NCBI RefSeq assembly: GCF_042492175.1
Contig: NZ_CP170453.1
Location: 1,984,001 to 2,048,000 of the forward strand
From: CAJXSN01 sp947492235
GTDB taxonomy: Bacteria; Pseudomonadota; Alphaproteobacteria; Sphingomonadales; Sphingomonadaceae
Direction of reading: 5' to 3'
Length of the DNA: 64,000 nt
Shown in pieces: positions 48,287-56,330 of the stretch. The position numbers were made by a program, and so were the translations under genes. Every line of letters begins with the position of its first letter. Position 1 is the stretch's first letter. The notes beneath the pieces are model-generated. The model was not told where the DNA came from. It saw only the letters and a list, made by a program, of their open reading frames with translations, and searched no databases.

Positions 48287-49075
48287 ATGGCACTGCTCAA
48301 CCGATCCGATGCAGCCGCGAAACTGGCCGAGTATCGGCAGGAATTGGCGCGCCGGATCGATCTGGTGCGGGAAGACGATCCGGAAGATACCCGGTCTCCG
48401 CACTGGAAACTGCTGCTGGGTGAAGCGGGCCAAGTGGCAGAGCCTGTCCGCCGTATTGCCCGTCGCCGGCGGGATCCTGCCCCAATCCTGCCAAAGACTG
48501 CCACGCCGCGCACGGTAATCATGATCCCCGGTTTCGCTACGCATCCCTTGCGCATGCGCTATTTCGCCCGCTCGCTGGAGAAAGCCGGACACACGGTCAA
48601 GAATTGGGGGCAGGGCTTTAACTGGGGCGTTTCGCACGAGCGCTTCATGATTGCCGAACGGCGTTTGCTCGATGTGCATAGGCGGTGCGGTGAGCCTGTC
48701 TGTCTGGTCGGCTGGAGCTTGGGCGGGCTGTTTGCGCGGGAACTTGCGAAACGGCACCCGCACGCAGTCGCCAAGGTGGTCACCATGGGCTCACCCTTCA
48801 GCGGTAGCCCGCGTGCTAACAATGCGTGGCGGATGTACCAATTGATCGCCGGGCACCGTGTCGATGCTCCACCGGTCGGTGGCAATGTGTCCGAAAAACC
48901 GCCCGTTCCGACGATTGCCCTGTGGAGCCCGCGCGATGGCGTCGTCGACCCTCGGTCGGCTGCCGGGAAGCCGGGGGAGCGCGACAAGGCCGTGGCGCTG
49001 CGCTGCACCCATATCGGGTTTTCCTTCTCTCCGGAGGCAATCCGTGCTGTAGGTCGGGAACTGGAAGCGGGCTGA
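48287..49075 (+). CDS. Alpha/beta-hydrolase family protein
   Basis: This 262-residue protein has an alpha/beta-hydrolase core: VIMIPGFATHPLRM (oxyanion-strand region), the nucleophile elbow CLVGWSLGGLFAREL (Ser about 144), PVPTIALWSPRDGVVDP with the acid, and CTHIGFSFSPEAIR with the histidine. The first 70 residues are charged and helical with no signal peptide. The pattern resembles PGAP1-like or lipase/esterase proteins acting on acyl esters, but the substrate is unknown. It is followed by a hairpin and the ATP-grasp operon. Confidence 0.8.
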   Translation: MALLNRSDAAAKLAEYRQELARRIDLVREDDPEDTRSPHWKLLLGEAGQVAEPVRRIARRRRDPAPILPKTATPRTVIMIPGFATHPLRMRYFARSLEKAGHTVKNWGQGFNWGVSHERFMIAERRLLDVHRRCGEPVCLVGWSLGGLFARELAKRHPHAVAKVVTMGSPFSGSPRANNAWRMYQLIAGHRVDAPPVGGNVSEKPPVPTIALWSPRDGVVDPRSAAGKPGERDKAVALRCTHIGFSFSPEAIRAVGRELEAG

Positions 49076-49086
49076 ACCGTCCCTTT

Positions 49087-49116
49087 CAATGACGGCGGGC
49101 ACGATTCCCGTCATTG
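49087..49116 (+). terminator. Hairpin between the hydrolase gene and the ATP-grasp operon
   Basis: CAATGACGG and CCGTCATTG form a perfect 9-bp stem across a 12-base loop (CGGGCACGATTC), 20 bases before the ATP-grasp start. No T-tract follows. It is either a terminator of the hydrolase gene or an RNA/DNA regulatory element of the downstream operon. Confidence 0.5.
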
Positions 49117-49135
49117 GCAGTATCCCGGGGGATGA

Positions 49136-50560
49136 ATGGCTAAGGGCAATGCCCCTTTCGACGAAATGCGTGATACCGATGGCAGCGTAAGGCCTGCCTA
49201 TGGTTCTTATTGCGATTGGTTTGATCAGCAGGACAATGATTGGCTGCGCCGCAAGCACAGCGACGCCGAGAGTAAATTCCGCCGAACCGGGATCACTTTC
49301 AACGTCTATGGAGAGGACGAGGCCGAGGAGCGCCTGATCCCCTTCGACATGGTGCCCCGCGTTATCGATGCAGGCGAGTGGCGCAAGCTGACCCGCGGTA
49401 TCGAGCAGCGGGTGAGCGCGCTCAATGCGTTCATGTACGATCTGTATCACCGGCAGGAGATCATCCGCGCCGGGCGCATTCCCGAACGCCTGTTCCGCCA
49501 GAACGAAGCATGGCTGGCGAACATGGTTGGCTTCACGCCGCCGGGCGGCGTCTACACTCATATTGTCGGTATCGATCTGGTGCGGACCGCAGACGGGTTT
49601 TTCGTGCTGGAGGACAATGCCCGCACGCCCAGCGGCGTCTCTTACATGCTGGAGAACCGCGAGACGATGATGGCGTTGTTCCCGGATTTGTTCATGCAGG
49701 TCCCGGTCGAGGGTGTGTCCAACTATCCTCGTCGTCTGGCGAAAAGCCTCGCCGCCTGTGCACCGCCTGCCACCGACGGCAAGCCACTGGTGGCCGTGCT
49801 GACGCCGGGTATCTACAACAGCGCCTATTACGAACATGCCTTTCTGGCTGATCAGATGGGCGCCGAACTGGTCGAGGGCAGTGACCTGCGTGTCGTCGAC
49901 GGACGCGTATCCATGCGCACGACGCGGGGCTATGAGCCGGTCGATGTGCTCTACCGCCGGGTGGATGACGACTTCCTTGACCCCCTGACGTTCAATCCAG
50001 ATTCGCAGCTCGGCGTACCGGGCATTATGGATGTTTATCGCAGCGGCGGGATTACCATCGCCAATGCGCCTGGTACCGGCGTGTGCGATGACAAGGCAAT
50101 TTACTCCTTCATGCCTGAAATCGTCGAGTTCTACACCGGCGAGAAGCCGCTATTGCCCAATGTCGAGACATGGCGCTGTGCCGAAGAAGAGAGCCTGAAA
50201 TACGTACTCGACAATCTTAGCGAACTGGTGGTGAAGGAAGTGCACGGATCGGGCGGCTACGGCATGCTGATCGGGCCGACTTCGACCAAGAAACAGATCG
50301 AGGAGTTTCGCAAGAAGATTGAAGCCGATCCCCAAGGCTATATCGCTCAGCCCACATTGGCACTTTCGACCTGCCCGATCTTTGGCGAGAGCGGCCTTAC
50401 ACCGCGCCATGTCGATCTGCGGCCCTATGTGCTGGTCTCTCCCGACGGCATCGACATCACCCCCGGCGGTCTGACGCGCGTGGCGCTGGAAGAAGGCTCG
50501 CTGGTGGTCAATTCCAGCCAGGGCGGCGGCACCAAGGATACATGGGTGCTGAAGGAATGA
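49136..50560 (+). CDS. Circularly permuted ATP-grasp protein (DUF404/DUF407 type)
   Basis: This 474-residue protein belongs to the circularly permuted ATP-grasp peptide-ligase-like family. Segments are YGSYCDWFDQQDNDWL at the N-terminus, GVYTHIVGIDLVRTADGFFV, LEDNARTPSGVSYMLENRE, VDVLYRRVDDDFLDPLTFNP, and the nucleotide-binding KEVHGSGGYGMLIGPTSTKK. Members are predicted to form amide bonds with ATP. The ATG at 49136 follows GGGGGA. It is the first gene of a four-gene operon with alpha-E, transglutaminase and Anbu peptidase genes, a recurrent association proposed to make and process a peptide product (comparative-genomics inference in the literature). Confidence 0.92.
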   Translation: MAKGNAPFDEMRDTDGSVRPAYGSYCDWFDQQDNDWLRRKHSDAESKFRRTGITFNVYGEDEAEERLIPFDMVPRVIDAGEWRKLTRGIEQRVSALNAFMYDLYHRQEIIRAGRIPERLFRQNEAWLANMVGFTPPGGVYTHIVGIDLVRTADGFFVLEDNARTPSGVSYMLENRETMMALFPDLFMQVPVEGVSNYPRRLAKSLAACAPPATDGKPLVAVLTPGIYNSAYYEHAFLADQMGAELVEGSDLRVVDGRVSMRTTRGYEPVDVLYRRVDDDFLDPLTFNPDSQLGVPGIMDVYRSGGITIANAPGTGVCDDKAIYSFMPEIVEFYTGEKPLLPNVETWRCAEEESLKYVLDNLSELVVKEVHGSGGYGMLIGPTSTKKQIEEFRKKIEADPQGYIAQPTLALSTCPIFGESGLTPRHVDLRPYVLVSPDGIDITPGGLTRVALEEGSLVVNSSQGGGTKDTWVLKE

Positions 50561-50576
50561 CGGGCGGAGAAGCAGT

Positions 50577-51521
50577 ATGCTAGGCCGCACAGCTCACGGT
50601 CTCTTCTGGATGTTCCGCTATCTCGAGCGAGCGGAGAACACGGCGCGCTTGCTCGATGCTGGCCTGCGTATGTCGCTTACCAGAGACCTTGTGACAGCCG
50701 AAGAAGAATGGCGATCGGTTATCCGGACGTCCGGCCAGCGAGAGTACTACGAAGCTTCAAACCAGACCTATACCGGTGTTCAAGCATGGAATTACCTTCT
50801 GCGCGACAAGAACAACCCAATGTCGGTCAGGGATATGCTCGAAGCTGTACGCACCAATGCCCGTGTTGCTCGCAACGCGATCAGCGGTGAGGTGTGGGAA
50901 GCGGTCAATGAAAGCTGGATGGAAATCGACGAGACGCTGAAAAAGCCCGTGTCTCAAGGCGATCTTGGCGATGTCCTTCGGATGGTCCGGCGTGCCGGCA
51001 CCTTGGTGCATGGCGCGATGAACGATTCCATGCTGCGCAATGCCGGCTTCCACTTTGCCCGCGCGGGTATGTTCGTAGAACGGACGGACAGCACAGCGCG
51101 CATTCTCGATATCAAATACTACCTGCTTCTGCCGAGCCTTTCCTATGTCGGTTCCAGCCTTGATGCGGGCCAGTGGGACACTGTGCTGCGCTCTGTTTCG
51201 GGCGACCGGGCCTATCGCTGGCTGAACGCAGGTACGATTAGCGCACGCGGTATCGTGGAGTTTCTCACTCTTGACGATCGGTTCCCGCGCAGTCTGGCCT
51301 TTTGCCAGTCCGCTCTGCGTGACGAGCTGCGAGCGCTCGCGCGGTTGCACAAGGTTGAGGGCTATTCCAACGAATTGATGCGCGAGGCCGATATGCGGTT
51401 GTCCGACAAGACGGTTGAGGATGTTTTCGAAATGGGCCTGCACCAGTTCCTCGTCGATACCATGAACACCAATGCCGCGATCGCCCATGCGATTGCCGAA
51501 GATTACAGGTTTCACGCCTGA
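50577..51521 (+). CDS. Alpha-E domain protein (DUF403)
   Basis: This 314-residue all-helical protein opens MLGRTAHGLFWMFRYLERAE, the typical alpha-E start. ENTARLLDAGLRMSL, ARNAISGEVWEAVNESWMEI, the conserved FARAGMFVERTDSTARILDIKY-like segment and a closing helix (VDTMNTNAAIAHAIAEDYRF) follow. Alpha-E proteins always travel with circularly permuted ATP-grasp and transglutaminase genes and are thought to scaffold or help the ATP-grasp enzyme; no enzymatic residues are established. It lies 16 bases after the ATP-grasp gene, and its TGA overlaps the next ATG by one base. Confidence 0.92.
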   Translation: MLGRTAHGLFWMFRYLERAENTARLLDAGLRMSLTRDLVTAEEEWRSVIRTSGQREYYEASNQTYTGVQAWNYLLRDKNNPMSVRDMLEAVRTNARVARNAISGEVWEAVNESWMEIDETLKKPVSQGDLGDVLRMVRRAGTLVHGAMNDSMLRNAGFHFARAGMFVERTDSTARILDIKYYLLLPSLSYVGSSLDAGQWDTVLRSVSGDRAYRWLNAGTISARGIVEFLTLDDRFPRSLAFCQSALRDELRALARLHKVEGYSNELMREADMRLSDKTVEDVFEMGLHQFLVDTMNTNAAIAHAIAEDYRFHA

Positions 51522-52339
51522 TGCGCCTCGCGATCCGCCACACCACCCGCTATTCCTTTGACGAGCCTGTGGTTCACGCCCTGCAGCGTGTCCGACTGAC
51601 GCCCAAGACGACGCAGGGTCAGGAAATCCTGAACTGGGACATGACCTTCGAGAACGCGCGCTGCGAGCTGGAGTATGAAGACCAGCATCACAACACGGTC
51701 TCCCTAATTGCGGTGGAGCAGGGTGCGCGCGAAGTGACAATCCGGTGCGACGGCATGGTCGATACCGAAGACAATCAGGGTGTGATCGGTCGCCATTCCG
51801 GGCACCTTCCGCTCTGGAGTTTTCTGGGACAGACCAAATTGACGCGTCCCGGAGCCGAGGTGAGATCGCTGATGGAGGGCTTGTCCGTAGACGGCGGCAA
51901 CAAGGTCGATTTCCTGCATGATCTGTCGCGGCGTATTTCCGAGCGGGTGGACTACCGGATCGGTGAAACGGCTGTGCACACCACCGCCGAAGAATCCGCC
52001 GCGCAGGGCAGCGGTGTGTGTCAGGACCATGCGCATATCTTCATTGGCGCGGCCCGCGCCCACGATATCCCGGCCCGTTATGTCAGCGGCTATCTGATGA
52101 TGAACGACCGCATCGATCAGGAGGCAACGCACGCCTGGGCCGAGGCACATATCGATGGCCTGGGCTGGGTGGGCTTCGATATTTCGAATGGTATCAGCCC
52201 TGACCCGCGTTATATCCGCGTTGCTACGGGGCGTGACTACCGCGACGCGGCTCCTATCACCGGCATCAGTTTTGGCACCGCGTCGGGCGACTTGACCGTG
52301 GATGTGGCGGTGGAGCAGCAACACATCCCTCAACAATAA
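51521..52339 (+). CDS. Transglutaminase-like cysteine protease family protein
   Basis: This 272-residue protein has the bacterial transglutaminase N-terminal beta domain (MRLAIRHTTRYSFDEPVVHA) and a catalytic core whose triad is intact: Cys167 in GSGVCQDHAHIF, His204 in EATHAWAEAHI and Asp220 in GWVGFDISNG. RYVSGYLMM and RYIRVATGRDYRDAAPI complete the family pattern. It probably acts as a peptidase or amide-bond-rearranging enzyme on the product of the ATP-grasp partner; the substrate is unknown. No signal peptide is seen, so it is cytoplasmic. Translation is coupled to the alpha-E gene (TGATG). Confidence 0.92.
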   Translation: MRLAIRHTTRYSFDEPVVHALQRVRLTPKTTQGQEILNWDMTFENARCELEYEDQHHNTVSLIAVEQGAREVTIRCDGMVDTEDNQGVIGRHSGHLPLWSFLGQTKLTRPGAEVRSLMEGLSVDGGNKVDFLHDLSRRISERVDYRIGETAVHTTAEESAAQGSGVCQDHAHIFIGAARAHDIPARYVSGYLMMNDRIDQEATHAWAEAHIDGLGWVGFDISNGISPDPRYIRVATGRDYRDAAPITGISFGTASGDLTVDVAVEQQHIPQQ

Positions 52340-52388
52340 GCGATACTTTCGGCCCGCAAGCTGGCTGAAATTCTGGAGTATTCAAGCA

Positions 52389-53132
52389 ATGACCTATTGT
52401 GTCGGCATGGTGATCGACAAAGGGATCGTCATGATGAGCGATACCCGGACCAATTCGGGCGTCGATAATATTTCCGTATTCCGCAAGATGTTCCACTGGA
52501 GCGTGCCCGGCGAGCGGATGCTGGCGGTGATGACCGCGGGTAACTTGGCCACCACGCAAGCGGTGGTCAGCCAGTTGGAGGAGCGCACCAAAGCGCCCGA
52601 TGACCGCGAAAACTCGCTGATGACCTCGCCGACCATGTTCACTGTGGCGACCGAGATCGGCAAGCTGCTGCGCAATACAGTGCAGGAGCGGCAGGAAGCG
52701 AACGGTGCCCGGGGCAAGGGGCGGTTTACCGCCTCGATCATTCTGGCAGGGCAGATTGCGGGCATGGAGCCACGCCTGTTCCACATCTATCCCGAGGGCA
52801 ATTTTATCGAGGCCGGGCTGGAAACACCCTTCTTTCAGATCGGCGAAACAAAATACGGCCGCCCGATCATTCTGCGCGGATATGACCGTGACATGAGTTT
52901 CGAAGATGCGGTCAAATTGCTGATGGTGTCTTTCGACTCGACTTTGAAAGCGAACCTGTCGGTTGGCCTGCCGCTCGATATGATGGTCATCGGCAAGGAT
53001 GATTTCGCGCCGACCCATGAACGGCGCATCAATGCAGATGATGAGTATTTCCAGCAGATTTCGTCCCAATGGGGTGAAAAGCTGCGCAATGCCTTCCATG
53101 CGCTACCTGATTACAGCTTTGTCGATAGGTGA
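52389..53132 (+). CDS. Anbu-type proteasome-related peptidase
   Basis: This 247-residue protein starts MTYCVGMVIDKGIVMMSDTR. Removal of Met exposes Thr as N-terminal nucleophile, with Asp18 and Lys33 (SDTRTNSGVDNISVFRKM) in the places of the proteasome Asp17/Lys33 pair. RFTASIILAGQIAGMEPRLF, YDRDMSFEDAVKLLM and LPLDMMVIGKDD follow the Ntn-hydrolase fold of Anbu. Anbu particles are proposed ancestors or relatives of HslV and the proteasome, forming open rings, and their proteolytic activity is weak or unproven. The gene is 49 bases after the transglutaminase gene. The start at 52389 is required to place Thr second; the longer open frame is not used. Confidence 0.93.
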   Translation: MTYCVGMVIDKGIVMMSDTRTNSGVDNISVFRKMFHWSVPGERMLAVMTAGNLATTQAVVSQLEERTKAPDDRENSLMTSPTMFTVATEIGKLLRNTVQERQEANGARGKGRFTASIILAGQIAGMEPRLFHIYPEGNFIEAGLETPFFQIGETKYGRPIILRGYDRDMSFEDAVKLLMVSFDSTLKANLSVGLPLDMMVIGKDDFAPTHERRINADDEYFQQISSQWGEKLRNAFHALPDYSFVDR

Positions 53133-53152
53133 TTTTACGGAGATACGTAAAA
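53133..53152 (+). repeat. Inverted repeat directly after the Anbu stop codon
   Basis: TTTTACG and CGTAAAA are perfect 7-bp arms separated by GAGATA, beginning at the base after the Anbu TGA. The A/T-rich stem could terminate transcription weakly or be a protein-binding site. The gap to 53300 is clearly poorer in GC than its surroundings and shows no gene; it probably holds the promoter of the next regulator. Confidence 0.55.
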
Positions 53153-53300
53153 CCCGTGCTTAGATTATTGAAATATTCCCGATAAGTTAATCCGGAAAAT
53201 TATCAAATAAACGGCGGAAAGCCGGTAAATAGACAAAGGGCCAGCCAGAATAAATCCGGATCGGTGTTTCTACGGAATTGGCAATTTTGCGTAACCGGTC

Positions 53301-53933
53301 ATGATGATGGCCATGACACAACGGCTAATCCTTCATTGCGTCGATACAGACGTGCGGGTCCGGGCCGAACTTGCCCGGGCAACCTTTGCATTGGGGCATC
53401 ATGCGGAGGTCTACGGATCGATCGCGGAATTGTGCCAGAGGCCACCCCGGGAGGGCATTTTGATGGTGCGCGACAATCCGCGAGAAGGCGGGTTCCTTGC
53501 CGCATCGGAAGTAATGTCGAACAGCGGAGTGTGGTTGCCTGCAATCGCCACCGATCATGCGCCTTCTACAGGCCGGATCGTGGCCGCGATGAAGGCGGGG
53601 GCGCTCGATTATCTGCCGCTGCCGATCGATCAGCAGCGGCTGGGGGCAACCCTTTCCCGGGTCGGCGGTGAAGCCAAACGGGAAGCGGCGTTGCGTCGGC
53701 GCAAGCTGGAAGCGCGTGGGCGGATATCGCAGCTCTCGAACCGGGAACGCGAAGTGCTGGACTGGCTGAGCGAGGGCAGCAGCAACAAGGCAATCGCCCG
53801 GCAATTGGCGATAAGCCCGCGCACAGTCGAAATTCACCGCGCCAACATGATGTCCAAGCTGGGCGCGCGCCATGCGGCGGAAGCGGTGCGACTCAGAATG
53901 GAAGCGCAGATCGAGCCAATTGTCGCGCACTGA
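53301..53933 (+). CDS. FixJ/NarL-type response regulator with a degenerate receiver
   Basis: This 210-residue protein has a receiver-like N-terminal domain (residues 8-125) and a LuxR-type helix-turn-helix (LSNREREVLDWLSEGSSNKA and IARQLAISPRTVEIHRANMM, about 145-190). The putative phospho-acceptor Asp58 (LMVRDNPREGG) is present. The usual acidic pair reads CVDTD, and the invariant lysine position (normally DYLTKPF) is leucine in DYLPLPID. It may therefore be phosphorylation-independent or respond differently. It starts 168 bases after the Anbu gene, with ATGs at 53301, 53304, 53307 and 53313 to choose from. Whether it regulates the Anbu operon is unknown. Confidence 0.87.
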   Translation: MMMAMTQRLILHCVDTDVRVRAELARATFALGHHAEVYGSIAELCQRPPREGILMVRDNPREGGFLAASEVMSNSGVWLPAIATDHAPSTGRIVAAMKAGALDYLPLPIDQQRLGATLSRVGGEAKREAALRRRKLEARGRISQLSNREREVLDWLSEGSSNKAIARQLAISPRTVEIHRANMMSKLGARHAAEAVRLRMEAQIEPIVAH

Positions 53934-53966
53934 ATCTAGGGGGCTCTTCGGATCGCAAAAGCCGGA

Positions 53967-54650
53967 TTAACGGCAGAACCCCCCGCCGCCCGTCTCGACA
54001 TGAAAGTGATCGCGGTGGGCGGCGTTATAATCCGGACCGAGGACGGTGCCGAAGCGCTTGCAGGCGCTTTCATGGACGCGGCGCAGGAATTGCCGCTCTG
54101 CCCTTGTCCCGCCATTCCAGTCCGAGAGCACAGAGATGCGCCGCCCGTCTTCCAGCACAAAGGCGCCAATATCGATTGCCTCGGCCCGCGCATGCCCCGA
54201 CCGGCGCGAAGTGCCAGCAACATTGCGGCACGAATAGCTGCCCATCGTCTCGATCCGGGCCAGCCCGCTGCCCAGGTAATCGCGCGCTGCCCGGTCAATT
54301 CCGAAGCGTGCCCAGCCGGACAACCCCCGAGCCGCCGAGCATTTCAGCGCGCCCAGATTGCTGACCGAAATTCCGCTTCGATCCCCGCTCAAGGCGCTGA
54401 GTGATACGGCACCGGTATAGGAACAACCCGGCGCATCGGTGCGGTTGGCGGTGCGGGTAAACTGCGCTCCGTCCGCTGCCAAATCGCTGATGCAACGGCG
54501 TTCTTCGGAGCTGGCGAAACTCTGACCTGCTGCCCCTCGGCTGCCGGACCGTTCCCGGTCTGCGTCGCTGCCGCCCTTGCTATCAGGCAGGATCTGGCAA
54601 CCGCCCAGTATAAGGGCGGCCAGCAGGGGAAGGGCGGGGCGCATATCCAT
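53967..54650 (-). CDS. Extensin-like LAS-fold peptidase domain lipoprotein
   Basis: This 227-residue predicted lipoprotein (PLLAALILGGCQ, lipobox) has a C-terminal extensin-like domain. The zinc-site pattern of LAS peptidases is visible in SGHARAEAIDIGAFVLED (His and Asp) and HRDHFHVETGGGGFC (His), suggesting a D,D- or L,D-peptidase on peptidoglycan. Paired cysteines (CISDLA, CSYTGAV, CSAARGL, CRNVAG, CKRFG, GFC) suggest disulfides in the periplasm. ATG 54650 is chosen over a TTG at 54671 and an ATG at 54644. It converges with the regulator gene. Confidence 0.88.
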   Translation of the reverse strand: MDMRPALPLLAALILGGCQILPDSKGGSDADRERSGSRGAAGQSFASSEERRCISDLAADGAQFTRTANRTDAPGCSYTGAVSLSALSGDRSGISVSNLGALKCSAARGLSGWARFGIDRAARDYLGSGLARIETMGSYSCRNVAGTSRRSGHARAEAIDIGAFVLEDGRRISVLSDWNGGTRAERQFLRRVHESACKRFGTVLGPDYNAAHRDHFHVETGGGGFCR

Positions 54651-54719
54651 TGCGCCATCTTCCCTTGCCAAGGTTAATGCCGCCCTAACTCGCGCCCGTC
54701 AGGTGCCGCATTCACCGGG

Positions 54720-55091
54720 TCATTCGGGCGGGGCGCATTGCTGCCACAGCTCGATCTTCACGCCGTTGGGGTCGAGCAGCCACGCGAATTTGCCGTAGCC
54801 CTCATCCACCGAGTCCAGAATTTCCATGCCAGCCGCTTTCACCTTGGCGATCATTCCGTCGAGATCATCGACCCGCAGATTGATCATGAAATTGGCGGTC
54901 CCCGGCTTCATATACTCCGTGTCGGTGAAGTGGCTGATCAGCGAATAGGGCTGATCCCCCGTTTCCTCCGACCACAACATTTGCGGGCCGTATTCGCCGT
55001 CGATGCCCAGCACATCGCGGTACCATTGCCGCGTCGCTGCAGGGTCCTTCGCGACATAAAACACGCCGCCCAGTCCGGTCACTTTGGCCAT
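54720..55091 (-). CDS. VOC-superfamily (glyoxalase/bleomycin-resistance) protein
   Basis: This 123-residue protein has one VOC domain: GLGGVFYVAKDPAATRQWYR, then DVLGIDGEYGPQMLW, MINLRVDDLDGMIAKVKAAG and the C-terminal FAWLLDPNGVKIELWQ with the metal-ligand glutamate position. Members are metal-dependent lyases, dioxygenases or binding proteins; the substrate cannot be told. The start at 55091 follows AGAAAATTT, a weak Shine-Dalgarno; the longer open frame lacks domain sequence. It is transcribed alone, divergent from the thioredoxin gene. Confidence 0.88.
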   Translation of the reverse strand: MAKVTGLGGVFYVAKDPAATRQWYRDVLGIDGEYGPQMLWSEETGDQPYSLISHFTDTEYMKPGTANFMINLRVDDLDGMIAKVKAAGMEILDSVDEGYGKFAWLLDPNGVKIELWQQCAPPE

Positions 55092-55178
55092 AAATTTTCT
55101 CCCGTCCGAACGTGATGTGTAACCCGGCAATGCCTGCAAGCGAAAGGGTGGCTGAGTATCGACACTCAGGAGAATCAA

Positions 55179-55583
55179 ATGACACGCTTTTTCGCCCTCT
55201 TTACCGCCGTCTTCGCCTTCGCGGTGGCGACCTTTGCTTTGCCCGCAACCGCCACTGCCGGTCCCGGTATCAAACAATATTCCGCTTCCAGTTTCCAGGC
55301 CGCGCAGAAGGCGGGCAAGACCATCGTCGTCGATGTGCATGCCAGCTGGTGCCCGACCTGCAAGGCGCAGGCCCCGATCCTGTCCGAACTGTCCAAGGAC
55401 GCCAAGCTGAAGAATGTCGTCTTCATGCGGGTCAACTACGACAGCGACAAAGCTTTCCTGCGCGCCCACCGCGTGCCGCGCCAGTCCACCATTCTGGTGT
55501 TTCAGGGCACCAAGGAAACCGGCCGCTCGATCGCCCAGACCAACCGTGCGAAGCTGCGAAGCTTCGTCTTCGGCGCAGTCTGA
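55179..55583 (+). CDS. Periplasmic thioredoxin-family protein
   Basis: This 134-residue protein has a signal peptide (ending LPATATAGP, about residue 28) and a short thioredoxin fold with the active site VDVHASWCPTCKAQAP (WCPTC). A cis-proline is in HRVPRQSTILVF. It would exchange disulfides in the periplasm. The CcdA-type gene 26 bases downstream very likely supplies electrons through the membrane, giving a two-component version of DsbD. Targets may be cytochrome c apoproteins or oxidised periplasmic proteins. Confidence 0.9.
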   Translation: MTRFFALFTAVFAFAVATFALPATATAGPGIKQYSASSFQAAQKAGKTIVVDVHASWCPTCKAQAPILSELSKDAKLKNVVFMRVNYDSDKAFLRAHRVPRQSTILVFQGTKETGRSIAQTNRAKLRSFVFGAV

Positions 55584-55609
55584 GCCAGTAGAGCAGAGGA
55601 GCCCTCGCC

Positions 55610-56329
55610 ATGATCGGTAGCATCCTGTTGTCCTTCGTGGCGGGGCTCGTCACCATCCTCAATCCGTGCGTCTTGCCACTGGTGCCGATCCTGATCGGGT
55701 CGGCACTGGGCAAGAGCAAGCTGGGCCCGCTGGCCCTCGCAGCGGGTCTGGTCACCAGCTTCACCACCTTCGGCTTTGGCGTCATCGCCTTCGGGTACCA
55801 GATCGGCCTTGATGAGCAGTTGGTCCGCCTGATTGCGGGCAGCCTGCTGGCACTGGCCGGTGTGGTTCTGCTGGTGCCGAAGGCGCAGGCAGCCCTCTCC
55901 GGCGCGACCGCTCCGATTGCCAATTTCGGCAACCAGCAGCTGGGCCGGGTGTCGGGCGACGGGGCGGGGGGGCAGTTCGTTATCGGTCTCCTTCTCGGAC
56001 TGGTCTGGGCACCGTGTGTGGGCCCGACGCTGGGCGTCGCAATTGCGGCGGCAAGTTCGGGCAGCGATCTCGTTTCCAGCTTCCTGATTTTCCTGACCTT
56101 CGGCCTCGGGGTCGCCACCTCGATCCTCGCCTTTGCCTATGGCTCGCGCCGCGCGATGAAGGACCGGCGGGACACGATGGTCACGCTCGCTAAATATGGC
56201 AAGCCGCTGTTCGGCGCGGCCCTGCTGGTGGTCGGCATGATGGTCGTCACCGGCTTCGACAAAGTGATCGAAGCGGCGGTGCTCGGCGTGCTTCCCCAGA
56301 GCATTATCGAGTTCACTACTCGGTTCTGA
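55610..56329 (+). CDS. CcdA/DsbD-family transmembrane thiol-reduction protein
   Basis: This 239-residue protein has six transmembrane segments and the two membrane cysteines of CcdA: LNPCVLPLVPILIGSALG near residue 20 and WAPCVGPTLGVAIAAASSGS near 140. It passes electrons from cytoplasmic thioredoxin to a periplasmic partner, most simply the thioredoxin encoded just upstream. It ends one base before the convergent symporter gene. Confidence 0.93.
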   Translation: MIGSILLSFVAGLVTILNPCVLPLVPILIGSALGKSKLGPLALAAGLVTSFTTFGFGVIAFGYQIGLDEQLVRLIAGSLLALAGVVLLVPKAQAALSGATAPIANFGNQQLGRVSGDGAGGQFVIGLLLGLVWAPCVGPTLGVAIAAASSGSDLVSSFLIFLTFGLGVATSILAFAYGSRRAMKDRRDTMVTLAKYGKPLFGAALLVVGMMVVTGFDKVIEAAVLGVLPQSIIEFTTRF

Positions 56330-56330
56330 A

